Assembly: GCF_024168825.1 (NCBI RefSeq) | Contig: NZ_JALJWH010000002.1 | Span: 62,001 to 126,000 of the forward strand | DNA length: 64,000 nucleotides | Direction: 5' to 3' | Source: Paenarthrobacter sp. A20 | GTDB lineage: Bacteria > Actinomycetota > Actinomycetes > Actinomycetales > Micrococcaceae | Shown: positions 8,999 to 17,136 of the stretch, in pieces | Layout of the letters: every line of letters begins with the position of its first letter | How positions within the stretch are numbered: the stretch's first letter is position 1 | Translations under genes and position numbers: made by a program | The notes under the pieces: model-generated | Told to the model about the DNA's origin: nothing | The model's input: only the letters and a program-made list of their open reading frames with translations | Database searches by the model: none

Positions 8999-9191
8999 CC
9001 ACGAGCCTCCGGCGCCAAGGGTCGGGGCAGACATTGCTGGATGGGAATCTCCATTCCGATTCCTTCATGCCAGCTTCCTTCAACGGCACCGCCTCAATCC
9101 CCCCGGCTTTGCTGTCGCTCCAAACACCGGTCAACACCCCTTTAGGAATTTGACCTAAGACGTCGCCTCGGCTTGGGTCCCCAAACCTCCC

Positions 9192-9788
9192 TTACCTTTC
9201 AGTGGCCACTAGCGCTTTTTGGTGTCGGTACAAAGTCGCCCGGCTCCACCCCACCAGCCCGGCTGCCTCCGCAGCTGTCTTACCCTTGGCCCGGGCATCC
9301 CGGACGATGGCAAGCTTGTCGGCTATGACTGCAGGGTCGACAACGGGCCGGCCGAACCTGGTCCCCGATGCCTTAGCAGCGGCGATGCCTGCATTTACTC
9401 GTTCTGTGATGAGCTCACGTTCGTACTCAGCCAACGTGGCGAGCATGTTCAGCATCAGCCGGCCACTGGTAGTCGCCGGATCAATACCATCAGAAATTGA
9501 ACGGAGCTCCACTCCCCTACCCCGCAGCAAATTTACGGTGTTCAGCACATCAATCAGTGACCGGCCCAACCGGTCCACCCGCCACACCACGACAGTGTCC
9601 CCCGCCTCGGCATACTCGAGCAGCTTCCTCATTCCAGGCCGTTCGACCGCGGCCCTGCTGCCGGAGGTAACGTCTGAGAATATGTCACGTCGCTGCACAC
9701 CTGCGGAAATGAGTGAATCCAGCTGCAGCTGCGCGTCTTGGGCCTTGGTGCTGACTCTGGTGTAACCAAGTAATCTCATGCGTCTCAT
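9192..9788 (-). CDS. Serine recombinase (resolvase/invertase family)
   Basis: 198 residues. The N-terminal catalytic domain has LLGYTRVSTKAQDAQLQLDSL with the nucleophilic Ser of the YTRVST motif, VVVWRVDRLGRSLIDVL, and TLAEYERELITERVNAGI. A C-terminal helix-turn-helix follows (AEAAGLVGWSRATLYRHQ). Size and layout fit Tn3-type resolvases and plasmid-dimer resolution enzymes. No transposase gene is next to it, so a plasmid multimer-resolution role or a transposon remnant are both possible. The start at 9788 has AAGG seven bases upstream; Met4 is an alternative. A res site would be expected just upstream of 9788, but I cannot define it. Confidence 0.93.
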   Translation of the reverse strand: MRRMRLLGYTRVSTKAQDAQLQLDSLISAGVQRRDIFSDVTSGSRAAVERPGMRKLLEYAEAGDTVVVWRVDRLGRSLIDVLNTVNLLRGRGVELRSISDGIDPATTSGRLMLNMLATLAEYERELITERVNAGIAAAKASGTRFGRPVVDPAVIADKLAIVRDARAKGKTAAEAAGLVGWSRATLYRHQKALVATER

Positions 9789-10208
9789 TCTGCCTTGGAA
9801 ACTCCCTCATTCCGCGCATGTAAGACACTTTTTGATGAGGCGACTTTGCGAGACAAGTGGAACCCTGGATTCAAAGGTGCTTCCCGAGTATTTTCCGGAC
9901 AGGGGCAGGCGTCTTGGAAACCTTTACCTTTTGTAGACAACGATCTGCGGGCCTACACCGACCTGAAATCCCTCCGAAGGGCGTGAGCCACTTCGCATGC
10001 AGAAAGTAACGCCCGGGACACAGATCGCGATGCGGTCCCCCTCTTTTCAAGATACTCAGGTTCAGGCGCCTGACTTCATGTGCAGCCGGACTTCAATTGT
10101 CGACATTCGACTCCCGGCCGTGCGGGACCGGCGGTGGCCTACCGGCAATCGAGCATCCTTTGGCCGGCAGTGAACGCTATCGAAGTGATACTAAACAGCT
10201 AGCGTTCT
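9789..10208. other. Intergenic region between resolvase and the par operon
   Basis: No gene called. At 10175-10204 a palindrome-flanked motif (CGCTA ... TAGCG around GTGATACTAAAC) resembles the TATCAAA-type elements upstream of parA, so the par operon may be bracketed by such sites. The part nearest 9788 may contain the resolvase site. Confidence 0.4.
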
Positions 10209-10529
10209 CTACTCATAGCTGTCTCGCACCTGCTCAAGTCCAATCCGCAGAGCTCTCAGCGCCATCGGGTGCTTCTTTCGCCCCTCCAGGGTTGCCACCA
10301 TTGACAGGAGCTCCACAAGATCCAGGTCATTGTCGAATCGGAGCAGCATCGTTTTCGGGCGCTCCTTATCCCGTATATCACTGAGCTCAGGCGTGAAACT
10401 TGGTCGAATAGGCGTGATGCGTTGGTCTCTGGCGACCGGAGCTGTCAGAAAAGGTTCAGCTGCGTTGCCAAACGCTTCTATCGCTTCCTCCCGCGCTTTC
10501 TCCGAAGCGGAACGTTTTTTGAGCGCCAT
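10209..10529 (-). CDS. Small ParA partner (putative centromere-binding protein)
   Basis: About 106 residues starting MALKKRSASEKAREEAIEAF. The N-terminus is basic, and the C-terminal half (TMLLRFDNDLDLVELLSMVA, ALRIGLEQVRDSYE) could form a ribbon-helix-helix-like or helical dimer. The start codon overlaps the parA stop as TAATG, so translation is coupled. In type Ib partition loci the gene after a small parA encodes an unrelated small DNA-binding adaptor, which I infer here. The flanking TATCAAA-type palindromes are its likely targets. No ParB/KorB-type motif is present. Confidence 0.7.
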   Translation of the reverse strand: MALKKRSASEKAREEAIEAFGNAAEPFLTAPVARDQRITPIRPSFTPELSDIRDKERPKTMLLRFDNDLDLVELLSMVATLEGRKKHPMALRALRIGLEQVRDSYE

Positions 10530-11161
10530 TAGCCGATCAACTCCTCTACTAAACCGCGGATCTCTCGCGCAGCTTTGGGATTCTTCCATTCCACGACACC
10601 TAACCCCTCACCTACTACGTCGCGATAGGCCTTACGCTCGTACAGAACAGTCTGGAGTGGCTCGATGCTTGGGTAATCAGCAAGATACTCTCTTGCGTCA
10701 GCGCTCTCTGACTCAAAGGCATTTGTTGATACACGCGTCAGGGCTCCCCGAACACGTAGGGATGGATTGAAGTCGCGTGCTGTTTCGATTAGTCGGTCAA
10801 CCGTCACCAGTGTGTCTAAGTCAAACTGACTGGACTGAGTCAAAATCAACAGCTGGTGCGCAGCCGTCATGGCCGTACGCATTTCTTTGCTATCTTTACC
10901 TGCGACATCGACCAAAACGATGTCGTAACTCGTGTCGAGCTCTCGCAACGTCTCGTGGAGACTGCCCAGCTTTTCGACGACAAAGATGCGAGGTTCGTGA
11001 CCGGCCTCCTCGCGGTCAACGGCCCAGCGGGCAGTAGACCGCTGGCGGTCTCCGTCCACTACTGCTACACGCATCCCGCGTTTCGCGAGCTCCACGGCCA
11101 TGTTAGTGACGACTGTGGACTTACCCACCCCGCCCTTTTCGCTTCCAACGACAATGATCAT
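10529..11161 (-). CDS. parA: ParA-family partition ATPase
   Basis: About 210 residues. It has the deviant Walker A motif GSEKGGVGKST at the N-terminus, VVDGDRQRSTARW (A' motif) and IVLVDVAGKDS (Walker B). No N-terminal HTH is present, so it belongs to the short ParA class that relies on its partner for DNA binding and autoregulation. I prefer ATG 11161, with GGAAG just before it; GTG 11170 is in frame. It lies downstream of a large perfect palindrome (11207-11251) and 223-bp tandem repeats, the expected operator and centromere. It should keep the plasmid stably inherited. Confidence 0.93.
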   Translation of the reverse strand: MIIVVGSEKGGVGKSTVVTNMAVELAKRGMRVAVVDGDRQRSTARWAVDREEAGHEPRIFVVEKLGSLHETLRELDTSYDIVLVDVAGKDSKEMRTAMTAAHQLLILTQSSQFDLDTLVTVDRLIETARDFNPSLRVRGALTRVSTNAFESESADAREYLADYPSIEPLQTVLYERKAYRDVVGEGLGVVEWKNPKAAREIRGLVEELIG

Positions 11162-11206
11162 GACTTCCACGCTAGCTGAGAGAAGCTATCAAACCAGTAC
11201 TGACAC

Positions 11207-11251
11207 GCTAGTGCTTTGATATTACTTCCAAAGTGATATCAAAGCACTAGC
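11207..11251. promoter_or_regulatory. Perfect palindrome at the parA promoter
   Basis: Arms GCTAGTGCTTTGATAT (11207-11222) and ATATCAAAGCACTAGC (11236-11251) are exact inverted repeats with a 13-nt spacer, 46 nt upstream of parA. The arm carries the same TATCAAA-x-C core that recurs through the following repeats, so this is the likely autoregulatory operator. Confidence 0.8.
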
Positions 11252-11262
11252 AAAACGTAGTA

Positions 11263-11806
11263 GTTCAGCGCTCCTCCGATGGGCCCCACACCAAGGAAAC
11301 ACGAGGAAGAGCGGTATCAAACCAATACCACCGCGATAGCATTTCGATATCACTTTCGAAGTAGTATCAAACCGCTATCAGATCGGGATCGCGGGACCTC
11401 CTCCCGTCGCCCCGAACTGGCCGACCCTGGTATAGAACAGCTAGCACTTTGAAAGTGCTAGCAAAGCACTATCGAAAAGCTAGCTGTTCAGTACTCCTCC
11501 GATGGGCCCCACACCAAGGAAACACGAGGAAGAGCGGTATCAAACCAATACCACCGCGATAGCATTTCGATATCACTTTCGAAGTAGTATCAAACCGCTA
11601 TCAGATCGGGATCGCGGGACCTCCTCCCGTCGCCCCGAACTGGCCGACCCTGGTATAGAACAGCTAGCACTTTGAAAGTGCTATCAAAGCACTATCGAAA
11701 AGCTAGTAGTTCAGTACTCCTCCGATGGGCCCCACACCAAGGAAACACGAGGAAGAGCGGTATCAAACCAATACCACCGCGATAGCATTTCCATATCACT
11801 TTCGAA
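11263..11806. repeat. 223-bp tandem repeats, putative partition site
   Basis: Two full and one partial copies in tandem: 11263-11485, 11486-11708 and 11709-11806, nearly identical. Each contains several TATCAAACC / GATATCA elements, and the full copies contain a palindrome of the form GCTAGCACTTT-G-AAAGTGCTAGC (perfect in copy 1, one change in copy 2). Copies 1 and 2 are followed by the next unit without a gap. The position beside parA suggests the centromere, or iterons of an origin. Confidence 0.85.
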
Positions 11807-11907
11807 CTACTGTCAGGTTGGGGCCAGTAGTCGACGTGGCCAGGACCTCGTTCTGCACAAGCAAAGGTAGCGATGGGGGAGAGGGGCATGTACCCGCACC
11901 GACCTGA

Positions 11908-11945
11908 TATCACTTCACTATTGAATTAGTATCAAACTGCTACCC
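11908..11945. repeat. Outlying TATCAAA-type element
   Basis: A diverged element (TATCACTTCACTATTGAA then TAGTATCAAACTGCTAC) beyond the tandem array, matching the cores inside the 223-bp units. Confidence 0.5.
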
Positions 11946-12150
11946 GGTGGTGCGCCTTCAGTCCACAACTCCCGTTGAAGGTCCAGAAGCGGGTCCAAGG
12001 CCGGCAAGTACCCGGCTACACCGACCGAATAATTGCCCAACCCAAGACAGCCCTAAGAGCTGCTGCAGTAATCTGACGTCAGGATTTCCTGACATCATCT
12101 GAGGCAGACTCAAGCCGAAACCACGCCGGAACATAGAGGGGCGCAGACGT

Positions 12151-12672
12151 ATGAACTGGGATATGCAGGATGGAATTCACGAAGGATGGCCAGGCGCCGT
12201 TGCTCCAGACGGACGCATCACAGGAGACATCAGAACGGGCAGCCCTTCGGTTCAAGGTATCTCGGGCAGTTTCCCACGACATCCAGTTCACGCTGACCAG
12301 GAGGTTATCTCAGATGACCGAGTTGTAGGCTGGCGTTCACTATGTGCCTGCGGCTGGTTCGGTCCCTTCTGGAAACGAGTTCCGACATCCTCGGAAGCTA
12401 GCCTTTCAAAGCGCCGTGCTTTTGTACCCCTTCTTGGTGTGGCAGTGCCATCCGTCACTGTTGAGGACACCATGCGCCTTGAGTGGAGAGCCCATGCAAT
12501 TCCCGCTTCTGCAATTTCCGAACTGCAGGCCGCATTCCGAGTGTTGAAGAACGCAGAGGCACGCGTGAGCAGGGGAGTACAGTCAGCGCGATCTGCGGGC
12601 GTCTCATGGGCCCGAATCGGACACGCGCTAGAAGTCAGCAGACAATCAGCTCATGAGCGGTGGAAATCCTAA
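12151..12672 (+). CDS. HTH-containing hypothetical protein
   Basis: 173 residues. A central segment, GWRSLCACGWFGPFWKR, has the CxC pattern common in actinobacterial hypothetical proteins. The C-terminus, SARSAGVSWARIGHALEVSRQSAHERW, is a clear helix-turn-helix of the AsnC-like or sigma-4-like type. The likely role is DNA binding. It lies between the partition repeats and the rep gene, so a part in plasmid control is possible. The start could be Met1 or Met5; no strong ribosome site. Confidence 0.7.
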   Translation: MNWDMQDGIHEGWPGAVAPDGRITGDIRTGSPSVQGISGSFPRHPVHADQEVISDDRVVGWRSLCACGWFGPFWKRVPTSSEASLSKRRAFVPLLGVAVPSVTVEDTMRLEWRAHAIPASAISELQAAFRVLKNAEARVSRGVQSARSAGVSWARIGHALEVSRQSAHERWKS

Positions 12673-13333
12673 CACCAGGCTCTTGAGAGACGGACCACGG
12701 CTAGAGCCATAGCTGTGCAGCGTGCCGAAACACGACGTACCTACTTGATACTGCCCAGTGTTCCTCTCCCTGCACACAAAAAGTCTGCGTGATTGTCGAG
12801 GGCAGCCAGCGTTCTTCCACTTCAGAGTCGCAAACGCCGGCTTCATCGACCTGCACCTGCAAGAACCGGTCCAGGCAAGCGTGCCAGGCTCGGCCTTCGC
12901 GACGGTTACGGCAGATCTAGCAAAGGTAGTCATCAAGAACTCCTGGACAGTCGGCTAAAAACTAGAGGATGTCACTCGCGACCCTCCATGCGCAGACTTT
13001 CCAGCTCCACCCAAGCAATAGAGCACGCGCTGAGGCTACTGCCGGTGTACGAGCAGTACCGGCGGGGTGGGGGAGTGCTTGCCCCTTCGGTGGCGTCATA
13101 GGCAACGCCGACTCAGTCACCCGTGGCCGGGAAGTCGTACGGATGACGGGTACCTTACTTCTACGCCAGGTGAGATCGCAGGTCAGCTACTCGTATTCCC
13201 GGAAACCTGGACCGAGCGATTCATAGCAGCATTCCAATGTGGCTTATGGCGCTATCTATGGCATGAAACTTGACGACTACGATGCCTTAGGAAGCCCCGT
13301 CTTTCTCAGTTGCCAGGATCATCCGGCAGCTGC
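12673..13333. other. Long gap downstream of rep
   Basis: About 660 bases with several short open frames but none with a recognisable protein or good start. It may hold decayed sequence. No tRNA or repeat seen. Confidence 0.4.
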
Positions 13334-15175
13334 TTACACCCCTCTAGTGAAGGCCATATCAGCTAGGGTCCACTCATCAGGAGGCCCCTCGAAGGCCTCC
13401 CAAGGGTAATCATCTGTGGGGGAGAGGAGCTCCGCTACTGTGTTCACATTCTTTGAAAGCCACTCCCTCCACACTATTCGTTCAATGCGGTATCTCTGGA
13501 GTTGGGCAGCTACAGCTTCCACCACACCAAAGCATTCTGCGAGCTCCTGCAGGGAGGTCGTAGCTACGATCACCCAGGACCGGGCGCCATTCCTTGAAAT
13601 CATGTTCCATGCTGCCAGGACCTCGAGGCTTTCGCCAACGGCGGTTCTGGACAACCTTGTCTGAGCGACCAATTCCGTCGTTGTGAGCCCTGGCGTGCTC
13701 TCCAAGGCTTCGTAAACGAACGCCGCCGGCAAACCCAGCTCCCTGAAAACCGGCCTGAGCGAGTGAATCTTTCCCTTTCGCCAGGTTAGATCCTCTGCTG
13801 CTGAGCGAAGTCCTTCGGGGATCGTCAGCATGTAGAGATCACCCTTAGTTCCCTGGCCACGTTCTACCAACGTCACCAGCGGGTCATTCTCAGCACGCAA
13901 AGCCCGCAAGTGAGCGCCCACAGTTGTGTGATCCAGTCCAGTCGCCACGGCGATTGATCGATCACCAAACTCAACAAATCGAGACGCTGTCATGTGGGCG
14001 GCCGCGCCCAACGCTCTTAACACCATCCGACGTGCCAGGCCGCTACGGGAGCTGGCGTATGCAGGCTCTCTCAGGGACAGGGCGTTTCTCCAGGAGCGCA
14101 GGTAACGATGCTCGCTACTCGAATCTAGGTTCGAGGGTGTTCCTAGTAGGGGCTGTGTATTTGGCTGGCTTGTGGGGGATTTACGGGCATTGTTACTCCC
14201 CGTTCTTGAGCCATGGTTTTTTCGTAGGTAGTCGATCGCGTTGTTCCAGTCCCGCTTCAGGGAGGGGAGCCGGTGATGGGAGGCGTAGCGGGCGTAGAAC
14301 GATGCGAGTCCGGGCCAGACACCCTGGAGGAACCGTCGTTGAACCTCGACAAGTTTCATTCCAGCGGCGGCCGCTGCGGTCAGGACTGCCTGACGGGCTT
14401 CCGAGTCCGAGGCGTACCGGTTCGCGTCGTACAGTCCCGACAGCGCCATCTGCTGCATTGGCCTGGACATCCGTCCGATCGTCTGCGGTGCGTCCGGGTC
14501 TCCGTTTTCCCAGGAAAGCGGCTGTTCCAGCCTCAGGGCCCGTACACTGGCGATTTCATCGCTCAAGTCTTGGCGTATTGAGTCCCAGACCCGAACCGTG
14601 TTTGGGCGTTTTGCAATGTCGTACGCCATGCTGAGGCTCATGGCGAGTACCTGGTGGCCGCCGCGCTTGTGGGGAGATCCTGGTGTGCGCATGCAACCGT
14701 GTAGAAGGTTTTGGTGTGGAGATTTATCCAATGTCCGGTATCGAGTGCCGAGTGCCTCGACAACGTCGCGTGCCTCGGAAAAGGAAACCCTTGTCGCCAG
14801 TGGTATGTAAACGTGCCGACCACCATTGGGGGAGTGATCTTCAATCCACCGGGCGCCACAGCTGTGCAGCCACGATTGGAGGGACTTCACGTCCGCTTCC
14901 ACCCAATCGATACCTGCAATAGAGGAGTCGAAGTCGAGGAAGATGGCCGAGCAGCTACCGTCTTTCCCGAAGATCCGGACTGCCGCAGGAAAAGTGGGTA
15001 GCGTCTCAGTCAGAGCGCGTTCGTGCTTTTGGGGATAGGTCTTACCGCCGTCTCGGGACAGGCGAACACGGGGTTGACCTGCGAGAAGAGGCGCTAGCGA
15101 GGCCCAAGCTTGCGCAGCATCAGCGGTCGGGGAATGGTCGCGAGACACGCCAGCGGGTATGACTGCTGGCAGCAC
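13334..15175 (-). CDS. Primase-like plasmid replication protein
   Basis: 613 residues. The N-terminal domain has AIFLDFDSS (acidic pair Asp81 and Asp83) and SPNGGRHVYIPL (His121), the two active-site motifs of archaeo-eukaryotic-type primases (PrimPol). The middle has a helical primase-C-like region, and the C-terminal half contains winged-helix segments (IAVATGLDHTTVGAHLRAL, TTTELVAQTRLSRTAVGESL). Actinobacterial plasmids often use such proteins to start replication. The frame opens with GTG at 15175 without a strong ribosome site; later starts remain possible. It is the best candidate for Rep, supported by nearby parA and repeats. Confidence 0.75.
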   Translation of the reverse strand: MLPAVIPAGVSRDHSPTADAAQAWASLAPLLAGQPRVRLSRDGGKTYPQKHERALTETLPTFPAAVRIFGKDGSCSAIFLDFDSSIAGIDWVEADVKSLQSWLHSCGARWIEDHSPNGGRHVYIPLATRVSFSEARDVVEALGTRYRTLDKSPHQNLLHGCMRTPGSPHKRGGHQVLAMSLSMAYDIAKRPNTVRVWDSIRQDLSDEIASVRALRLEQPLSWENGDPDAPQTIGRMSRPMQQMALSGLYDANRYASDSEARQAVLTAAAAAGMKLVEVQRRFLQGVWPGLASFYARYASHHRLPSLKRDWNNAIDYLRKNHGSRTGSNNARKSPTSQPNTQPLLGTPSNLDSSSEHRYLRSWRNALSLREPAYASSRSGLARRMVLRALGAAAHMTASRFVEFGDRSIAVATGLDHTTVGAHLRALRAENDPLVTLVERGQGTKGDLYMLTIPEGLRSAAEDLTWRKGKIHSLRPVFRELGLPAAFVYEALESTPGLTTTELVAQTRLSRTAVGESLEVLAAWNMISRNGARSWVIVATTSLQELAECFGVVEAVAAQLQRYRIERIVWREWLSKNVNTVAELLSPTDDYPWEAFEGPPDEWTLADMAFTRGV

Positions 15176-15304
15176 GCGAGCGTGCTGTTGTACGATGAGA
15201 GCAATCCTTTCGAGGAGGTCCTGTCAGAGGGACAACAAAGGGCCGGCCCGCCAAGACCGGTTTTATAGCAAGACAAAGGTGAATCTGAAGAGATCAACCT
15301 TCAC

Positions 15305-15347
15305 GACTTACAGTCTGAGCGCCGGGAAGCAATCCAGAATGTAAGTC
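15305..15347. promoter_or_regulatory. Inverted repeat upstream of rep
   Basis: GACTTACA (15305-15312) and TGTAAGTC (15340-15347) form an inverted repeat with a 27-nt spacer, between the rep start and the small RHH-like gene. It may be an operator or part of a regulatory RNA. Confidence 0.4.
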
Positions 15348-15357
15348 ACTAGCTTCG

Positions 15358-15380
15358 AAGGCCCGCCTAGTGCGGGCCTT
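15358..15380 (-). terminator. Hairpin after the small RHH-like gene
   Basis: AAGGCCCGC - CTAGT - GCGGGCCTT, a perfect 9-bp stem directly downstream of the 15386 stop on the minus strand; no long T run. Confidence 0.6.
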
Positions 15381-15385
15381 CCTCG

Positions 15386-15616
15386 TTATGAGGCTAAGCG
15401 CCCAAGCGGGAACTCCTCCTGCTGGGGAACTGCGTGCAGCTTGGTATTGGCCAGGCGTTCTTCAACCAAATCTGACAGCCAGTCGCTTACGTACTGGTAG
15501 CCCTCTGCCTTTGCAATTTGGTCCATTGCATCCGCTTTAGGTGTTGCGATGCGGAATCCGACGAATTTGCGGTCGCCTTTGGAGCGTCTGCCTGTACGTG
15601 TAACTGGAGCCATCAT
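15386..15616 (-). CDS. Small RHH-like protein, possible copy control
   Basis: 76 residues, MMAPVTRTGRRSKGDRKFVGF at the start: a basic N-terminus followed by a short beta strand (KFVGFRIA) and two helices (KADAMDQIAKAEG, YVSDWLSDLVEERL). This is the layout of ribbon-helix-helix DNA-binding proteins. AGGAC precedes the start. It sits upstream of rep in the same direction, with a hairpin between them, and three TGAAAC-type repeats lie in its promoter region. A role in plasmid copy control or rep regulation is inferred. Confidence 0.65.
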   Translation of the reverse strand: MMAPVTRTGRRSKGDRKFVGFRIATPKADAMDQIAKAEGYQYVSDWLSDLVEERLANTKLHAVPQQEEFPLGRLAS

Positions 15617-15723
15617 CCCTGTCCTTTGAACTCGGCCGCGGAAGCCGCCGCTACTTCAATAGATTGGTCGAACCAAGTGCCACCTGGCCCTAAGTAGGCG
15701 GCTGCTATACAACCGACCTTCTC

Positions 15724-15802
15724 TGAAACTGAAACTACCATCGCGCGCCTTCCGGCAGTGGCATTGAAACAGAAACACCCTCCGGCGTGTTGAAACAGAA
15801 AC
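15724..15802. repeat. Three TGAAACWGAAAC direct repeats
   Basis: Copies at 15724-15735 (TGAAACTGAAAC), 15765-15776 and 15791-15802 (both TGAAACAGAAAC). Spacings are 41 and 26 nt. Iteron-like, upstream of the RHH-like and rep genes. Confidence 0.6.
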
Positions 15803-16151
15803 AGTGTCGAATGGCGGAACCATCTGCATGGAGGTCTGCCATGACGCCACAGCGTCAGCGCGCCCGATTATGGACAACATGCGATATAGGCCCACATTGG
15901 GCGTGTCGCCGCGGAGCCCCTCGGACAGAAAAGGGGCTGAGCGTGGCATATCTAACTTCAAGCGTCCGCAAACGCATTGATAGGTCCATCTACGCATCAC
16001 CCTAACCCGGCTTCAGACAAGTTGCAGACGTTCACATCCCGCTGCATGTGGCGACTTGATTCCCCCAAGAAATCAAGTATGCGACAGCCTACCTACGGGC
16101 TTCGCACATGTACAACCCAGTTCTAACTCATGGCCTATACGCTACGAATGT

Positions 16152-16170
16152 CATCAGGTAAAATCTGATG
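16152..16170. promoter_or_regulatory. Inverted repeat before the HTH-protease operon
   Basis: CATCAG - 7 nt - CTGATG, about 70 nt upstream of the regulator start; a possible autoregulatory operator. Confidence 0.4.
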
Positions 16171-16237
16171 TCGGCTGTCCGCCTGCTCTGTAGCGGTCGC
16201 ATCATAAGCAGCTGACCTTGGCTGAAGGAGCTTTGAG

Positions 16238-16687
16238 ATGGCAAATGGGGGTCGTAGCGTGTTTCTTACGCAACAGCAGAAGAAAGAGCGCCTGGCGGAT
16301 CGCATGGGCATCCTGGTGGATATCTGGGAGTCCGACAACAACGCGGTGCTTACGTACAATCACGTCGAGGAAGCACTCTCTTCCAACGGGATCCATCTGT
16401 CGCGGACACGATGGTCCTATTTAGTCAATGGCACGGGCAGCCTGGTGACCGATCAGGAACTGCTGAAGGGCATCGCAGAGTTCGTTTTTGGTGTGCCGGC
16501 CAGCTATCTCGTTGATCTCAACAGTGAAACTCCTCCCGAGGTAGAAGCGCGCATGGAGTTCCTTGTACAGATGCGCAAGCTCAAGGTGAAGAACTTCGCC
16601 GCGAGGAACCTAGGCGCGACGTCACCGGAAACACTGCGGATGATCACGAGGATTATCGACTCGTCGATGAACGGTGAGGATGAATGA
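16238..16687 (+). CDS. XRE-like transcriptional regulator
   Basis: 149 residues. The pattern of an N-terminal helical DNA-binding domain with LTYNHVEEALSSNGIHLSRTRWSYLVNG, GVPASYLVD, and a C-terminal helical tail matches the XRE-like regulators that pair with ImmA/IrrE proteases in actinobacteria. AAGGAG lies about 12 bases before ATG 16238. It overlaps the protease gene by 4 nt (ATGA), so they are translationally coupled. In such pairs the protease usually cleaves the repressor after a signal. Confidence 0.8.
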   Translation: MANGGRSVFLTQQQKKERLADRMGILVDIWESDNNAVLTYNHVEEALSSNGIHLSRTRWSYLVNGTGSLVTDQELLKGIAEFVFGVPASYLVDLNSETPPEVEARMEFLVQMRKLKVKNFAARNLGATSPETLRMITRIIDSSMNGEDE

Positions 16688-17130
16688 CCCTCCCACCTGT
16701 ACAGGACAAGGTTCGGGAGTTGTGCGGTGACGGCACGACGTCGATGAAGGAAGTCGTCGAACGCCTGACCGTGATCTGCGAGAAACCGATCAATCTGATC
16801 GAGTACAACGAGTCCTGGGGTTCCCTGACGGCATTCAAGGCCGAATTCGAAGATCGCATCAACGTGTATTTCCCCCCGCAGAAGTCCCAGCAGTACAAGC
16901 TCCACTGCATCTACCACGAGCTCGGACACATCTACCTGGAGAGCCTTCAGGTAGCCCTTGCCCTGCCGGATCTCTCTGGAGAAATGCTGAGGGAAACCGC
17001 GGACGCGATTAGCATCACCTGCCGGTCGGTTCCGAATCACCCTGTCGAGCGATGGGTGGAGGACTTCGCGTTCGAGATGTCGAAAAAGACACGTTCACGC
17101 AGCTCCTCCGGTCTTGATCCTTTCCTCTGA
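16684..17130 (+). CDS. ImmA/IrrE-family metallopeptidase
   Basis: 148 residues with the zinc motif HELGH in CIYHELGHIYLE (about residues 78-89) and a downstream ADAISI helix. The N-terminus has the DUF955-like INLIEYNESWGSLTAFKAEF segment. ImmA/IrrE enzymes cut XRE-type repressors; the preceding overlapping regulator is the expected substrate. The following membrane-protein gene starts 6 nt downstream, forming a three-gene unit. Confidence 0.88.
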   Translation: MTLPPVQDKVRELCGDGTTSMKEVVERLTVICEKPINLIEYNESWGSLTAFKAEFEDRINVYFPPQKSQQYKLHCIYHELGHIYLESLQVALALPDLSGEMLRETADAISITCRSVPNHPVERWVEDFAFEMSKKTRSRSSSGLDPFL

Positions 17131-17136
17131 TAAACC

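Larger units (their letters stand above)
15617..16237. other. Intergenic region, candidate origin or control region
   Basis: No gene supported. It holds the TGAAACWGAAAC repeats at 15724-15802 and a small inverted repeat at 16152-16170 before the HTH operon. Confidence 0.4.

Noticed and set aside
9192..9788. Intact Tn3-type transposon
   Set aside because: Only a resolvase is visible; no transposase and no terminal inverted repeats were found nearby.
11263..11806. CRISPR array
   Set aside because: Repeat units are 223 bp and contiguous with no unique spacers, and no cas gene is near.
12758..12958. 66-residue frame in the gap after rep
   Set aside because: No ribosome site, no recognisable family and overlapping frames of equal quality.
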